NCBI GenBank assembly: GCA_963923035.1
Contig: CAWUKT010000047.1
Span: 1-53,405 of the forward strand
DNA from: CAWUKT01 sp963923035
GTDB taxonomy: Bacteria > Bacteroidota > Bacteroidia > J057 > JADKCL01
Direction: 5' to 3'
DNA: 53,405 bases
Shown: positions 1 through 8,548 of the stretch, piece by piece
Position numbering within the stretch: position 1 is the first letter of the stretch
Layout of the letters: each line of letters opens with the position of its first letter
The notes under the pieces: model-generated
The model's input: the letters and a program-made list of their open reading frames with translations, nothing else
What the model was told of the DNA's origin: nothing
The model's database searches: none
Translations under genes and position numbers: made by a program

Positions 1-104
1 GTGTCCTGGCGAGTCGGACGGAGAGGAAAATTGGGCGTTTTTCAGGACCGACTAAATTAAGGCTATGAGTTTTATTCTCTCCTTATATCATACTACATTT
101 AGAC

Positions 105-902
105 ATGATCTTTCCTCTTCAGATAAATCAAACCACAAGGCTTTTTGGAGGGCATGAAACAGTTTATATAGGCAAAAGAAAACTGAAACTTTTCATTCCC
201 GAAAAACTAGATTACGGCGATATCATATCGGTGAGCAATGTCGGGGCGTATCTTCATCCCAATTTTCCCCAGCAGGACATCAAATTTAAGTTGGCCCAAC
301 AGGAAGGAAACTCGAAAAGACAGAATATTTATTTGGCCCTACCAAGAGAAACTTCAAAACAGGGTGCCAAAGGATCTCAAAAAAGGATTTCCGTCGAAGT
401 TAAGGGTAGTGAATTTAGTACTAAGAAACCTGTTGATTTATCGAATGGGAAAATCTTCAGGATGAATGGTATAGGAAAAAAAGTCTTCGGAGTTCCAGGA
501 GATCTTTTCATCACGACTTTTGAGTTTAATGTCTCCGAGAAAAAATCTTCAAAGACCAATCTTAACAACACCCAGCCACATAACCCAAAATCCTATTCAA
601 CACACGACAGTACCGAAACCAATAAGTCAAATACTAAGTCCTCATCCGATCCTTCTCAATGGAGTTTTCCTTCTGATGCACCCAAGCAAGAGAGACAAGA
701 AAAGTCCAAACACCAGCATACTCCTTCTAACAGTCTTCCTACTATCCAAGAAAAGGGTATTTCTTCACGATCAAAATCTAAGCCATCTATTCGGCACTTT
801 TTAGAACCAGATCAAATGGAGATAGACTTCAGTGTATCCTTAGGATTTATTGCGATAAAAATAAAAGGCATCTACAATTTTGCTAGAAAAAGGCTGGAGT
901 GA
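105..902 (+). CDS. DnaJ C-terminal-domain-like protein lacking a J domain
   Basis: Protein of 265 residues. Two stretches resemble the substrate-binding beta domains of DnaJ/Hsp40: residues 23-47 (GKRKLKLFIPEKLDYGD then ISVSNVG) look like the 'k.v.v.IP.G...G..lr..g.G' repeat. Residues 115-143 (GKIFRMNGIGKK, then GVPGDLFITTFEF) look like the second repeat, ending in the usual G-D-L-x-[VI]-x pattern. There is no J domain, HPD motif or zinc-finger region. Residues about 144-235 are a Ser/Thr/Lys/Gln-rich, probably disordered linker, and the last 25 residues are more hydrophobic. It could bind client proteins without recruiting DnaK, but this is inference. The gene is more AT-rich than the DNA from 1 to 40 kb. 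It converges on the ABM gene on the other strand. Confidence 0.6.
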   Translation: MIFPLQINQTTRLFGGHETVYIGKRKLKLFIPEKLDYGDIISVSNVGAYLHPNFPQQDIKFKLAQQEGNSKRQNIYLALPRETSKQGAKGSQKRISVEVKGSEFSTKKPVDLSNGKIFRMNGIGKKVFGVPGDLFITTFEFNVSEKKSSKTNLNNTQPHNPKSYSTHDSTETNKSNTKSSSDPSQWSFPSDAPKQERQEKSKHQHTPSNSLPTIQEKGISSRSKSKPSIRHFLEPDQMEIDFSVSLGFIAIKIKGIYNFARKRLE

Positions 903-1006
903 CTCCTGATCTACGACTCAATTTCTCTTTTCCCCTCCTCCTCACCCGCATTTGTCTCCAAGCCCTTCCAAAGCGTTTACCGAAGGTGCCTGGAGCGGGA
1001 AATTTG

Positions 1007-1549
1007 TCACCGCTTAAAAATCCACCCGGCAAATACGCTGGTGACCTGCGGCATGACGACATAGGTCATCAGGGGCACCAAAATCATCGACACGACCAAA
1101 ATTCGCATGTAGGGCGGCCAGAAATCCAGCACAATTCCGGCGGTGGTGCTGAGGATCAGCACGAGGGGATAAATGACCATCCAGGTCAGAACTGCCATCT
1201 TCCACTTCTTGGGCGGGGCGGCTCCGGTCTCCTCGGGCAGGGAAAACCAGAATTCGAGGCCTTCCTCAAACCGCACTTCACTCTCCTTGGTGATGAACGC
1301 TTTGAGCTCTTCAAACCAATTGTTCCGCGCATCTGAAGTCGCCCAGATATTGTAATTGGCCTCGGTATCAAAGCGGATCATCAGGATATATTCCCGTTCG
1401 GTGGGGTGCTGATAGTGGAAAATCTGGATGCCGCCGTAACCGGGATAGGTTTTGGCTTTTTCGATCACTTGCTTCAAGGCATCCTCAAAGGCCTGTTCTT
1501 TGCCGGGCTGAATGAAATGGGAAACGACAATGGTAAATTGATTCTGCAT
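1007..1549 (-). CDS. Antibiotic biosynthesis monooxygenase (ABM) domain protein with C-terminal membrane segments
   Basis: About 180 residues when started at MQNQFTIVVSHFIQPGKE; the frame is open to an earlier ATG at 1597, but the ABM fold starts right after this methionine. Residues 1-95 carry the ferredoxin-like ABM pattern: a first strand ending in the Pro-Gly of the QPGKE turn, a helix with E and F, a GxxxxxIFHYQHP strand and an F-x-x-x-x-x-x-xIWATSDARNNW helix. Two hydrophobic helices follow (WMVIYPLVLILSTTAGIVL and ILVVSMILVPLMTYVVM), so the domain would be tethered to the inner membrane. ABM proteins are cofactor-free haem- or quinone-type oxygenases or simply dimeric stress proteins; the substrate here is unknown. 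Tail-anchored ABM proteins of this size are known in bacteria. Confidence 0.75.
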   Translation of the reverse strand: MQNQFTIVVSHFIQPGKEQAFEDALKQVIEKAKTYPGYGGIQIFHYQHPTEREYILMIRFDTEANYNIWATSDARNNWFEELKAFITKESEVRFEEGLEFWFSLPEETGAAPPKKWKMAVLTWMVIYPLVLILSTTAGIVLDFWPPYMRILVVSMILVPLMTYVVMPQVTSVFAGWIFKR

Positions 1550-1740
1550 GCTGCGGGTGACTTTGCTTTCGCGGATTTGTCCTTCCGGTGGAACCATTTC
1601 CGAGGGACATTGATCTGGGCAAATTTATTCATTCTCACCACTCCAAAAATTGATGCAGGATAAGAAAATTCAACTGCCCCCGTCGACCGAGGGACTATGG
1701 CTGGAAATCTCCGTATCTTTCAAGGGAGCAACCACCCAAC

Positions 1741-2064
1741 ATGGAATATTTAGAACTCTATTGGAGAAAAGAACGCATTGGCTCCCTGCGCGGGCCTCAG
1801 ATCGACATGGGCTTTGTGGAGGGCCTCTGGGAACCAGCTTCAACTGATCTGGCCCGGGAATTCATGGCGCGGGTCTCTCAATTCGATGTTCGGGTGGTCA
1901 ATTCCGATCCGCTGCAAGGGACGCGGATCCAATGGGCGGAGCAAGGCATCGTCCCACCCAGTTCGCACGGCCTGGTTTTGGGGCTGGATTCGGGAAAATT
2001 GATCTTCCGAATGGTCACCTCTCCGGCGGCCATTGCCCATTTGCTGGCGCATGTCCCGGAATAA
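1741..2064 (+). CDS. Hypothetical protein, 107 aa
   Basis: Small protein beginning MEYLELYWRKERIGSLRGPQ. I do not recognise a family. It is soluble, with no signal peptide, and has an alternating strand/helix pattern plus a Pro-Pro-Ser turn near residue 71. It reads like a compact beta-barrel or immunity-type fold, but that is impression only. Codon choice resembles that of the neighbouring secreted-protein gene, which supports it being real. It lies alone between the ABM gene and the SGNH-like gene, with about 130 bases to the latter. Confidence 0.5.
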   Translation: MEYLELYWRKERIGSLRGPQIDMGFVEGLWEPASTDLAREFMARVSQFDVRVVNSDPLQGTRIQWAEQGIVPPSSHGLVLGLDSGKLIFRMVTSPAAIAHLLAHVPE

Positions 2065-2195
2065 GTCCTTTTTCTTCAAGTCCATTTCTCCATCCCCTTT
2101 CATTTCCCCTCCCCCACCATCCCAACTGAATGCCAGATTTGTGTTCCTTCTACGTAACTCTTTGAGTGAGATTCGTATAATGAAAGCTGTACACT

Positions 2196-3317
2196 ATGAA
2201 AAACCTCATTTGCTACCTCCTCTTTCTTGCTTTTTTTCTTCCCCTCTCCGCTCAAAATCACTCGGTCTTCCACATCGGCCATAGCCTGGTGAGTCCGTAT
2301 ATGCCCGCGATGCTGAATACGTTCGCGGACAGTACGCCGTCGGTGAACCATGCCTACAACTATGGGATCATCAATGGTTCCCCGCTGTTTTGGGCCTGGG
2401 ACAATTCCGGCACCTGCCAAGGCTACCAGGCCTCGACCGTGGACTCACGGGTGGAACTGGCGTCGGGAAATTACGACGTGTTTGTGATGACGGAAGGCGT
2501 ACCGTGGGACCCGATTTTATCGGATTTTCACGCGTATGCAGACAGTTTTCACACGGCCGCCCTCAATGGCAATCCTTCGATCCAGACGTACCTGTACGAG
2601 AGTTGGAACTGCCTGAACACGGGCTTGCCCGTGGGCTGCATGTACGACGACGGCGATACGATCCTGTGGGCGGATCGGATCCGGGCCGATGTGGCGACCT
2701 GGGAATCGGTCGCCGATTCGCTGGACCTGAAGCATCCGGCGGCGCTGCCGGTGCGGATCGTCCCGGGCGGACAGGCCTTCGCCAATCTGAAGGACAGCAT
2801 TGATGCGGGCCGGGTTCCGGGCATCACGGATGTCTTTACCCAGTTTTTCCTCGACGATATCCACCCGAACGATACCGGCTTTTACTTCATTGCCCTCGTC
2901 CACTTCGCCTGCATCTACCAAACCGATCCGGCGGGACTTCCCACCCAGACCTTCAGTGAATGGGGCGTTCCCTTTGCCAATATCCCCCCGGCCCTCGCGG
3001 CCAAGCTCCAGGAAATCGCCTGGAATACCGTCTGCGGCTATCCCCGCAGTGGCGTCAACTGCACGCCCCTGTCCGCGGATCGGCCCCTCGCTCCCAACCG
3101 CATTCGCCTCTATCCGAATCCAAGCTCCGGCCAGGTCCGCGTCGCCAATTGTGAAGAAGGCACGTTTGAGGTGTGGTCACTCAGTGGACAGCGGATGGCG
3201 GAGGGATCGATTGCCTCCAACCCCATTGACCTTTCCGGCCTCGCGAAAGGCATGTATGTGGTCAAGGTGGCCGATATTTCCAGAAGGGTTCAGCACCAGC
3301 GGTTGATCTTGGAATGA
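2196..3317 (+). CDS. Secreted SGNH-like hydrolase with T9SS sorting domain
   Basis: 373 residues. Residues 1-19 are a signal peptide (FLAFFLPLSAQ). The mature part opens with FHIGHSL, in the place of SGNH block I (catalytic serine in GxS), and has DDIHPND at about 220-226, matching block V (D-x-x-H). That makes it a candidate esterase or lipase-like hydrolase acting on an extracellular ester, perhaps polysaccharide acetate. The C-terminal 75 residues begin with RLYPNPSSGQVRV and end in GLAKGMYVVKV plus a basic tail: a type A T9SS sorting domain, so the protein is exported across the outer membrane and probably surface-attached. The intervening region (TEGVPWDP and others) was not matched to a specific family. 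Confidence 0.75.
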   Translation: MKNLICYLLFLAFFLPLSAQNHSVFHIGHSLVSPYMPAMLNTFADSTPSVNHAYNYGIINGSPLFWAWDNSGTCQGYQASTVDSRVELASGNYDVFVMTEGVPWDPILSDFHAYADSFHTAALNGNPSIQTYLYESWNCLNTGLPVGCMYDDGDTILWADRIRADVATWESVADSLDLKHPAALPVRIVPGGQAFANLKDSIDAGRVPGITDVFTQFFLDDIHPNDTGFYFIALVHFACIYQTDPAGLPTQTFSEWGVPFANIPPALAAKLQEIAWNTVCGYPRSGVNCTPLSADRPLAPNRIRLYPNPSSGQVRVANCEEGTFEVWSLSGQRMAEGSIASNPIDLSGLAKGMYVVKVADISRRVQHQRLILE

Positions 3318-3332
3318 TGGGCTGAAAAATGA

Positions 3333-3375
3333 TTCGGGGTGATCGGGCAGTCATATACTGAACGGTCACCCCGAA
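3333..3375. terminator. Stem-loop after the SGNH-like gene
   Basis: Perfect 10-bp inverted repeat TTCGGGGTGA (3333-3342) and TCACCCCGAA (3366-3375) with a 23-base loop that itself holds CAGT/ACTG. It starts 16 bases after the stop of the secreted hydrolase. No T-run follows, so it may be a weak terminator, an mRNA 3' stabiliser or an operator for the downstream Crp-type gene. Confidence 0.45.
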
Positions 3376-3455
3376 CCCATTCAAGGGCGAAATGCAGGAT
3401 GGGCCTGCTGTTGCTCCTATCTTGGTTATATTTAGGCCTCATTATTCGAATCCTG

Positions 3456-4052
3456 ATGCTCGACCACGAAAATCTTCACCATATTCTCCATCAGTTCTCC
3501 GGGATGAGTCCCGAGGCATTTGAGCTCTCCGAGGGCTGTTGGCACGAAAAGAGCTTTCCCAAGGGAGGCCTGTTCAACGACTACAAGAATGTCTGCCAGG
3601 AGATGGGGTTCATTGTGGAGGGCACCTTCCGTTCGTATATCCTGAATGAGAAAAGTGGCGAGGAAAAGAATGTCTTTTTCTATTCCAAGAATGGAATTGT
3701 CTGTGCTTACAAGAGTTTTGTCAACCAAATCCCTTGCGAGTACTATACCGAGGCCCTGACCGAGTCGACCATTGCCTGCATCCACAAATCCGATCTGGAT
3801 CGCTTGTATGTCCAGTCCCATAAATGGGAGTCGTTTGGGCGGCTGGCGGCGGAATTGGCTGCGAGTATAGTGATTGCGCGGATCGAAAGTTTTTTGCTGA
3901 AAACCGCTGAAGAAAGGTACCTGGAATTGGTTCAGGCCCACCCGGATCTCCACGAAAAGGTCCCGCTGTACCATATCTCCTCCTACCTGGGCATTCAGGG
4001 GCCCTCCCTGAGTCGGATTCGGAAAAGAATTGCCGAGAACAACCGATTTTAA
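3456..4052 (+). CDS. Crp/Fnr-family transcriptional regulator
   Basis: 198 residues from the chosen ATG (MLDHENLHHILHQF); the frame is open 39 codons further up, but that stretch reads as non-coding hydrophobic sequence. The N-terminal cyclic-nucleotide-binding-like beta roll is recognisable (SFPKGGLFNDYKNVCQEMGF, GFIVEGTFRSY). The C-terminal HTH is short: PLYHISSYLGIQGPSLSRIR. This is the Bacteroidota type of Crp protein (YLGI...SLSRIRK), whose effector is usually unknown because the cAMP-contact residues are not kept. It sits 68 bases before an alpha/beta hydrolase on the same strand. In this phylum such pairs often mean the hydrolase is the target gene (inference). Confidence 0.85.
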   Translation: MLDHENLHHILHQFSGMSPEAFELSEGCWHEKSFPKGGLFNDYKNVCQEMGFIVEGTFRSYILNEKSGEEKNVFFYSKNGIVCAYKSFVNQIPCEYYTEALTESTIACIHKSDLDRLYVQSHKWESFGRLAAELAASIVIARIESFLLKTAEERYLELVQAHPDLHEKVPLYHISSYLGIQGPSLSRIRKRIAENNRF

Positions 4053-4120
4053 CCGAGGTTAAACAAATCCGGGTTCCCCTCCTCTAATTTTAATGACATC
4101 TTCTAACTCTAAACCAAGAA

Positions 4121-4897
4121 GTGATGTCAAAATCAAAACATGTCATTTTAATCCACGGCAATTTCACCAATAACCTCACCTGGGAAAACTGGAAAAAACG
4201 GTACGAGCAACGGGGCTATACCGTGCATACACCGGCGAATCCGGGCCACGAAGGAGTTCCCGCTGAACTGAGAAAGCAGGTCCACCCTCAATTGGCTGGG
4301 GCGGGCTTGCAGGAGATGGTCCAAAATATTCAGGATCTCATTGCCACCTTGCCGGAGCCGCCGGTGGTCATTGGACACTCCATGGCAGGTTTGGCCGTGA
4401 TGAAATTGGTGGAATCGGGAAAAGTCGCAGCCGGAATCAGTATTGACGGTGCTCCTCCCAAAAATGTTCAGGCTCCCTTCAAGACGATCAAAACTGTGTT
4501 TCCTTCTTTTTTGCTGTTTTCCTCCAAAAAGCACTGGCTGGGAAGTCCCAAGTGGTTCAATAAGGCATTTTTCAATACCCTGCCTCCGGCCAAGCAGGCC
4601 CTGGCGTACGAAAAGTTCATCGTTCCGGAAAGCAAAAAGATTGCTTGGGATGCCTTGACGACTTCATTTGCCAAAGTCGACTTCAAGCAACCGCATGTCC
4701 CCATGCTGTTCATTGGCGGTGGAGAAGATCAAATTTTCCCGGCCTCCTTCACCAAAAAAATTGCAGGAAAGTACCAACAGCCGGTCGACCTGAAAATTTT
4801 CGACAACAGAAGCCATTTTATCTGTGGCGAACCGGGTTGGGAAGCGGTTGCGGACTATATACTGGATTGGTACGAAAAGCAGCCGGAAGAGGCCTAG
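4121..4897 (+). CDS. Alpha/beta-fold hydrolase
   Basis: 258 residues, starting MMSKSKHVILIHGNFTNN (either of two adjacent methionines). HGN is the oxyanion-hole strand. GHSMAG holds the nucleophile Ser87. GGGEDQIFP gives the acid, and NRSHFICGEPGW the catalytic histidine, in the right order and spacing for a complete triad. It has no signal peptide and is cytoplasmic. It resembles the small EstA/salicylate-esterase-like group that hydrolyses small esters. It follows the Crp-type regulator and is probably regulated by it. Its stop is 7 bases from the end of the convergent gene. Confidence 0.85.
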   Translation: MMSKSKHVILIHGNFTNNLTWENWKKRYEQRGYTVHTPANPGHEGVPAELRKQVHPQLAGAGLQEMVQNIQDLIATLPEPPVVIGHSMAGLAVMKLVESGKVAAGISIDGAPPKNVQAPFKTIKTVFPSFLLFSSKKHWLGSPKWFNKAFFNTLPPAKQALAYEKFIVPESKKIAWDALTTSFAKVDFKQPHVPMLFIGGGEDQIFPASFTKKIAGKYQQPVDLKIFDNRSHFICGEPGWEAVADYILDWYEKQPEEA

Positions 4898-4904
4898 GAC
4901 CCAC

Positions 4905-5297
4905 TCAAATTTTGGCCCTTCTGCGCTTCATTTTTTCGAAATCCACTTTGGCATTTACTTTCCCCTCGGATTCGGTATCAAAGTACATTTCAAAACCCTT
5001 GTACAGCGCCACCTTCTTCTCTTCGTTTTGGGCAATGGCGATCGTTTCAATGATGGTGCCCCGCTGCTGGACCCGAATGGAAAACTCCTGGTTCCCGGTA
5101 TTCTCCACGATCGCATAGCAATCTTCTCCCAGATAAGGATTGATGGCAGCGTCCTGACCGGGCCCTTTTCCCGTCATCAACATGCTTTGGTTGGGATCCA
5201 ATTCGAAATCGGTTTGGGCCGCAGCTTCGTATTGGGTCAAAAAGGTCAAACAGAGGATCGCGAAAAGGGTTTTCAAAGTTGTCATGTTGCTGTTCAT
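4905..5297 (-). CDS. Small periplasmic protein
   Basis: About 130 residues when started at MNSNMTTLKTLFAILCLTF; the frame is open upstream but that part is proline-rich noise. A signal peptide ends at YEAAAQ. The mature protein looks like a single beta-sandwich: CYAIVENTGNQEFSIRVQQ, then a strand IIETIAIAQNEEKKVAL, then MYFDTESEGKVNAKVDFEK with a basic end MKRRRAKI. I do not recognise a named family. The strand with 'F-S-I-R-V' followed by 'E-K-K-V-A-L' is typical of bacterial Ig-like or pilus-like domains of unknown role. It converges on the hydrolase gene. Confidence 0.65.
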   Translation of the reverse strand: MNSNMTTLKTLFAILCLTFLTQYEAAAQTDFELDPNQSMLMTGKGPGQDAAINPYLGEDCYAIVENTGNQEFSIRVQQRGTIIETIAIAQNEEKKVALYKGFEMYFDTESEGKVNAKVDFEKMKRRRAKI

Positions 5298-5896
5298 TTC
5301 TGGTTTTGGGGAGTGGAGCCTTGGGAAAGGGAGCGCGCCACGGATGTATAGTAAAGGAAATTGACGGGGAAATGTTTGGTGGGGAGGGGAATCACAGGGA
5401 ATAAAGCACATTGGAAGTGCCGTTTTGCCCATTTTTCGCCTCATGAACCTCCCTCTCCGGCGATCATGCTCCCTTTACTCCGGAGCATACTCCCTGGTCT
5501 TCATTTGTCCCTTTTTCCGCAAGCCCGCTTCTCCCAAAATGCCTTCGCCAGCACTCAATTTTCCGATACCGATTCTTGTATCCTCCAAGGCCGTTGGCAC
5601 CAACCATTTCCCCAAGACGCCTCACCATTTCGTTCTTTTTTCCAAAACCCCAATTACCTTTTTCAGGGTATTGAAGGGCAAAAAATCGCCTTCGGCGGAT
5701 GGCTTTGCTAGCACAAATCAGCAGATTTCTTACGCGAGGAAATTAATTTTTGGGGCTGAGAATTATTTAAACCGCTCTGGGTCAAGCCACCACAAATACC
5801 ACTGCGACATTTTTTTGTCTCATCGACTAAATGGTGTGCGGATTTCTCAATAATTGGAGTTTATTTTGACGAAAAGTCGAAGGGAAATATTCATAC
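5298..5896. other. Intergenic region without a convincing gene
   Basis: About 600 bases between two gene starts pointing away from each other. Open frames on the plus strand here (one of 142 codons from 5425) have irregular composition and no domain-like pattern. There is a small inverted repeat ATGCTCC (5466-5472)/GGAGCAT (5482-5488). The last 150 bases before the ATP-grasp gene become AT-rich and should hold its promoter; I could not pick out a clear TAnnTTTG box. Confidence 0.5.
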
Positions 5897-6973
5897 ATGA
5901 TCGTCGCAATTGTTAGTTGTAAAGGTTTTTGGCAGAACGGTTGGTTGCCTGATGTCAACACAGTGGATCACTTTGCCCGCGTCCTCGCGCAGCAAGGGGT
6001 TGAAGTTCAAAGTTTCGAAGTGGAACATGTCACGGAGTTGAACGCAGTCCTGTCTGGGCTCGATCCCAAGACCTTGGTCCTGCCCAATGCCTACCACGTC
6101 CTCCCCGATCCGAGGGGAGAGGAAACAGGATTGCTGTGGCTCGGAGATGTCATTGCGGCGCACTCCCTGGAGAGCATTGGCCCTCAGGCAGCCTGCCTGA
6201 AACAGCTTTTGCAAAAGCATGTCTGTCAAAGGATTTTGCAGGAAAACGGCATCCCGGTACCTGAGTTTTGTTGTATTGCTCCGGAGGATACGGAAAGGAC
6301 GGAGTCCATCCTACAACGGGAAAAAATTGCCTATCCGGCGATCGTGAAGCTGACCGGAGAGTCGTCGGGAGTGGGTATTTCCCAGGATTCCATCGTAAAC
6401 GATGTGGCCGAAGCAGTCGAACAGATTCGAAAATTGCACCGGGCCTATCGCCAGGTCGTGATCGTGGAAACCTTTCTTCCCGGAACGGAGTTCACAGCTG
6501 CCCGCTTCGAGGCCAACGGAGAAGCCCTGCACCTCGTGGCTGAGTACCAGGTGGAGAACCATGCCATTCTGGGGCAGGAAGAGCGGAGCATTCCTTGGGG
6601 CGAGGGACGGCGAATGGTGAAGGTGGAAAATGCAGCGATCGTGGAGGAAATCGAGGGAATTCTGGACCGGGTATGGAAAGTACTGGACATCAAAGATGTG
6701 TTCCGGTTGGATGGCAGGTTGGATCAGAATGGACGGTTTCGGGTCTTTGATGTCAATGGTTTTCCTGCCTTGGCTCCTCAACAAAGCGCCACCCCAATTC
6801 TGTCGGAGGCCTGTTTCCTCCATTTTCCCACCGATGAAGTCTACCGCATGCTCGCCAATACCATCGTTCTCTGTGCCGCTGAACGCCAGGGGATGCCAAT
6901 TCATTATGCCCTGCTGGAACACAATTTTTTCAAGGCGGCCTCCAGAACTGTCATGGAATACGGATGGGCCTAG
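5897..6973 (+). CDS. ATP-grasp ligase, D-Ala-D-Ala-ligase-like
   Basis: 358 residues. The N-terminal domain (MIVAIVSCKGFWQNGW) is followed by an ATP-grasp core: AYPAIVKLTGESSGVGIS at about 144-161 is the glycine-rich ATP loop, RQVVIVETFLPGTEFTAA the central strand, and VFRLDGRLDQNGRFRVFDVN the Mg-binding end (R-x-D ... x-D-x-N). This is the fold of D-alanine-D-alanine ligase and related carboxylate-amine ligases. It is not Ddl itself: the N-terminus is different and the usual EvN...P end reads DVNGFPAL. A peptide- or amino-acid-ligase role is likely; the substrate cannot be told. It stands alone, with no obvious partner. Confidence 0.75.
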   Translation: MIVAIVSCKGFWQNGWLPDVNTVDHFARVLAQQGVEVQSFEVEHVTELNAVLSGLDPKTLVLPNAYHVLPDPRGEETGLLWLGDVIAAHSLESIGPQAACLKQLLQKHVCQRILQENGIPVPEFCCIAPEDTERTESILQREKIAYPAIVKLTGESSGVGISQDSIVNDVAEAVEQIRKLHRAYRQVVIVETFLPGTEFTAARFEANGEALHLVAEYQVENHAILGQEERSIPWGEGRRMVKVENAAIVEEIEGILDRVWKVLDIKDVFRLDGRLDQNGRFRVFDVNGFPALAPQQSATPILSEACFLHFPTDEVYRMLANTIVLCAAERQGMPIHYALLEHNFFKAASRTVMEYGWA

Positions 6974-7071
6974 GCTCTATTCATGGGGGAAAATTCGGCT
7001 CAGTCTTACGACCAGTCCGAACTGAACCTCTTACCGCACACATTTTTCTTCCCAACTCGCCATCTCTTCCG

Positions 7072-7473
7072 TCAATTGTTCTTCAGGGACCGGTAGACCT
7101 GAAGTCCGAACAGGATGGTCAGGGATCCCCGGACGCTGTCCATGATGAAGGCGGTCGGATCACCGGTATAGAGCCAACTCAAAGTTCCCACCACCAATAA
7201 ATAAGCACCTGCAAAAATTCCCGTCACGGCGCCTTCCCATTTTCCCTTCCACGTCCAATAAAAACTCAATCCCAGGACCGCCGCCAGGAATAGGATCGCG
7301 GTTCCGGAGACGACGCCGAAGATCAACAGGCTCTCCGAATATGGGATTTCGTTCATTTCGAGCACCATCGAAAAGTTGGCCAGCGGCAATACGCCGAAGA
7401 AGGTTCCGAGCAGAAAATTCAGGATCAAAAGGCCCAGAAACAGGTTTTTACATTGGTTATGGGTACAATGCAA
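7072..7473 (-). CDS. Small four-helix membrane protein
   Basis: 133 residues with four hydrophobic helices: LFLGLLILNFLLGTFFGVL, ESLLIFGVVSGTAILFLAAV, AVTGIFAGAYLLVVGTLSWL, and a weaker last one before LQVYRSLKNN. The N-terminus holds two cysteines (CTHNQC). It is an inner-membrane protein of unknown role. The size and layout resemble DUF-type proteins often encoded next to regulators. It is 64 bases downstream of the AraC gene on the same strand, so the two may be cotranscribed (inference). Confidence 0.65.
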   Translation of the reverse strand: MHCTHNQCKNLFLGLLILNFLLGTFFGVLPLANFSMVLEMNEIPYSESLLIFGVVSGTAILFLAAVLGLSFYWTWKGKWEGAVTGIFAGAYLLVVGTLSWLYTGDPTAFIMDSVRGSLTILFGLQVYRSLKNN

Positions 7474-7537
7474 AGAAGCGGGAATGGACGTGCGGATATT
7501 AGGACAAAACGCGGAAGAAGCCGCATGAAATGCGAAA

Positions 7538-8440
7538 TCAGTTGCGTTTGCGGTACTCTACGGGGGAAAAACCGGTTTTGGATTTGAAGAGGCGGGAGAA
7601 ATAGTTCGGGGAATTGAAGCCCAGGTCGTAGGCCACTTCGCTCACCGAGTGCTCGGTGACCAGCAGGAGGTTCTTCGCCTTTTCAACGATGAATTCGTTG
7701 ATGTGGTCCTTGGGCTTGCGACCGGTTTCATTCTTGATCAGGTCACTGAAATAGTGCTTGGAAAGGTGGGCCCGATCGGCGAAATACTGGATTTCCGGCA
7801 GGCCCGAGAGGCTGTTTTTCCCCTCCTGAAAGTACTTTTTCAATTCCTTTTCGAACTGGGCCACCACATCCCGCCGTTGACTCACGCGGGTATGGAATTG
7901 CCGCTCATAGAAGCGGCGGCAATAATTCAGCAGCAGCTCCAGGTGGGACACAATGACCCGTTGGCTGTGGCTGTCGACCCGTTGCTCATACTCTTTTTTG
8001 ATGTTGTTGACGGTGGAATGGATCGTTTCTTCCTCCTCTTCCGACAAATGCAGGGCCTCAAACACATCATAGTCAAAGAAGGAGAAATTCTCCATTTCCT
8101 GGCCCAGGTGGGTATTTCGGATCAGATCGGGGTGGAAAAACAACATCCATCCCTGCACCTCCCCTTTGGAGAAGGCCTTGACCTGCTGGTAAACCTGGCC
8201 CGGAGCGGAAAAAACCATCACTCCTTCGTCGAAATCAAATGAATTTCTCCCGTACTGCATTCCACAACTGCTGTCCTTGAGGGAGATCATGTAAAAATCC
8301 CAGATGCTTTTCATCCCCTCCTGCTCCGGCGAGGTTTCCAATTCTGCGACGTCGATCAGGGAGATCAAGGGGTACTTGGGCTTGGAAAAGCCCAGGATGG
8401 AGTGCAGCTCGCTGATGGATTTTATTCTGATTACAGACAT
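7538..8440 (-). CDS. AraC-family transcriptional regulator
   Basis: 300 residues. The C-terminal 100 residues hold both HTH motifs of the AraC/XylS DNA-binding domain: HLSKHYFSDLIKNETGRKP and SEVAYDLGFNSPNYFSRLF, then SKTGFSPVEYRKRN at the extreme end. The N-terminal part has the Bacteroidota pattern VFSAPGQVYQQ ... GWMLFFHPDLIR ... FFDYDVFEALHLSEEE, a cupin-like effector domain of unknown ligand. It is a close paralogue of the regulator at 22415, sharing these motifs in the same order. The preceding (upstream) 100 bases separate it from the end of the beta-helix gene on the same strand. Confidence 0.9.
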   Translation of the reverse strand: MSVIRIKSISELHSILGFSKPKYPLISLIDVAELETSPEQEGMKSIWDFYMISLKDSSCGMQYGRNSFDFDEGVMVFSAPGQVYQQVKAFSKGEVQGWMLFFHPDLIRNTHLGQEMENFSFFDYDVFEALHLSEEEEETIHSTVNNIKKEYEQRVDSHSQRVIVSHLELLLNYCRRFYERQFHTRVSQRRDVVAQFEKELKKYFQEGKNSLSGLPEIQYFADRAHLSKHYFSDLIKNETGRKPKDHINEFIVEKAKNLLLVTEHSVSEVAYDLGFNSPNYFSRLFKSKTGFSPVEYRKRN

Positions 8441-8548
8441 GTCGTGGAAGATTATGCAAGCAAAGGTCTGAAACCGAACCGAAATGGGTTAGCACAAAAC
8501 GCTGAACCGTCGAAAAATGATTGGCCTCCCATCCATTCCTGGAAATGC

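Noticed and set aside
1..104. Inverted repeat GTCCTG (3-8)/CAGGAC (43-48) at the window start
   Set aside because: Only 6 bp with a loop of over 30 bases; not distinguishable from chance.
5425..5853. 142-codon frame on the plus strand between 5.4 and 5.85 kb
   Set aside because: No domain-like pattern or hydrophobicity structure, and the composition is unlike neighbouring genes.
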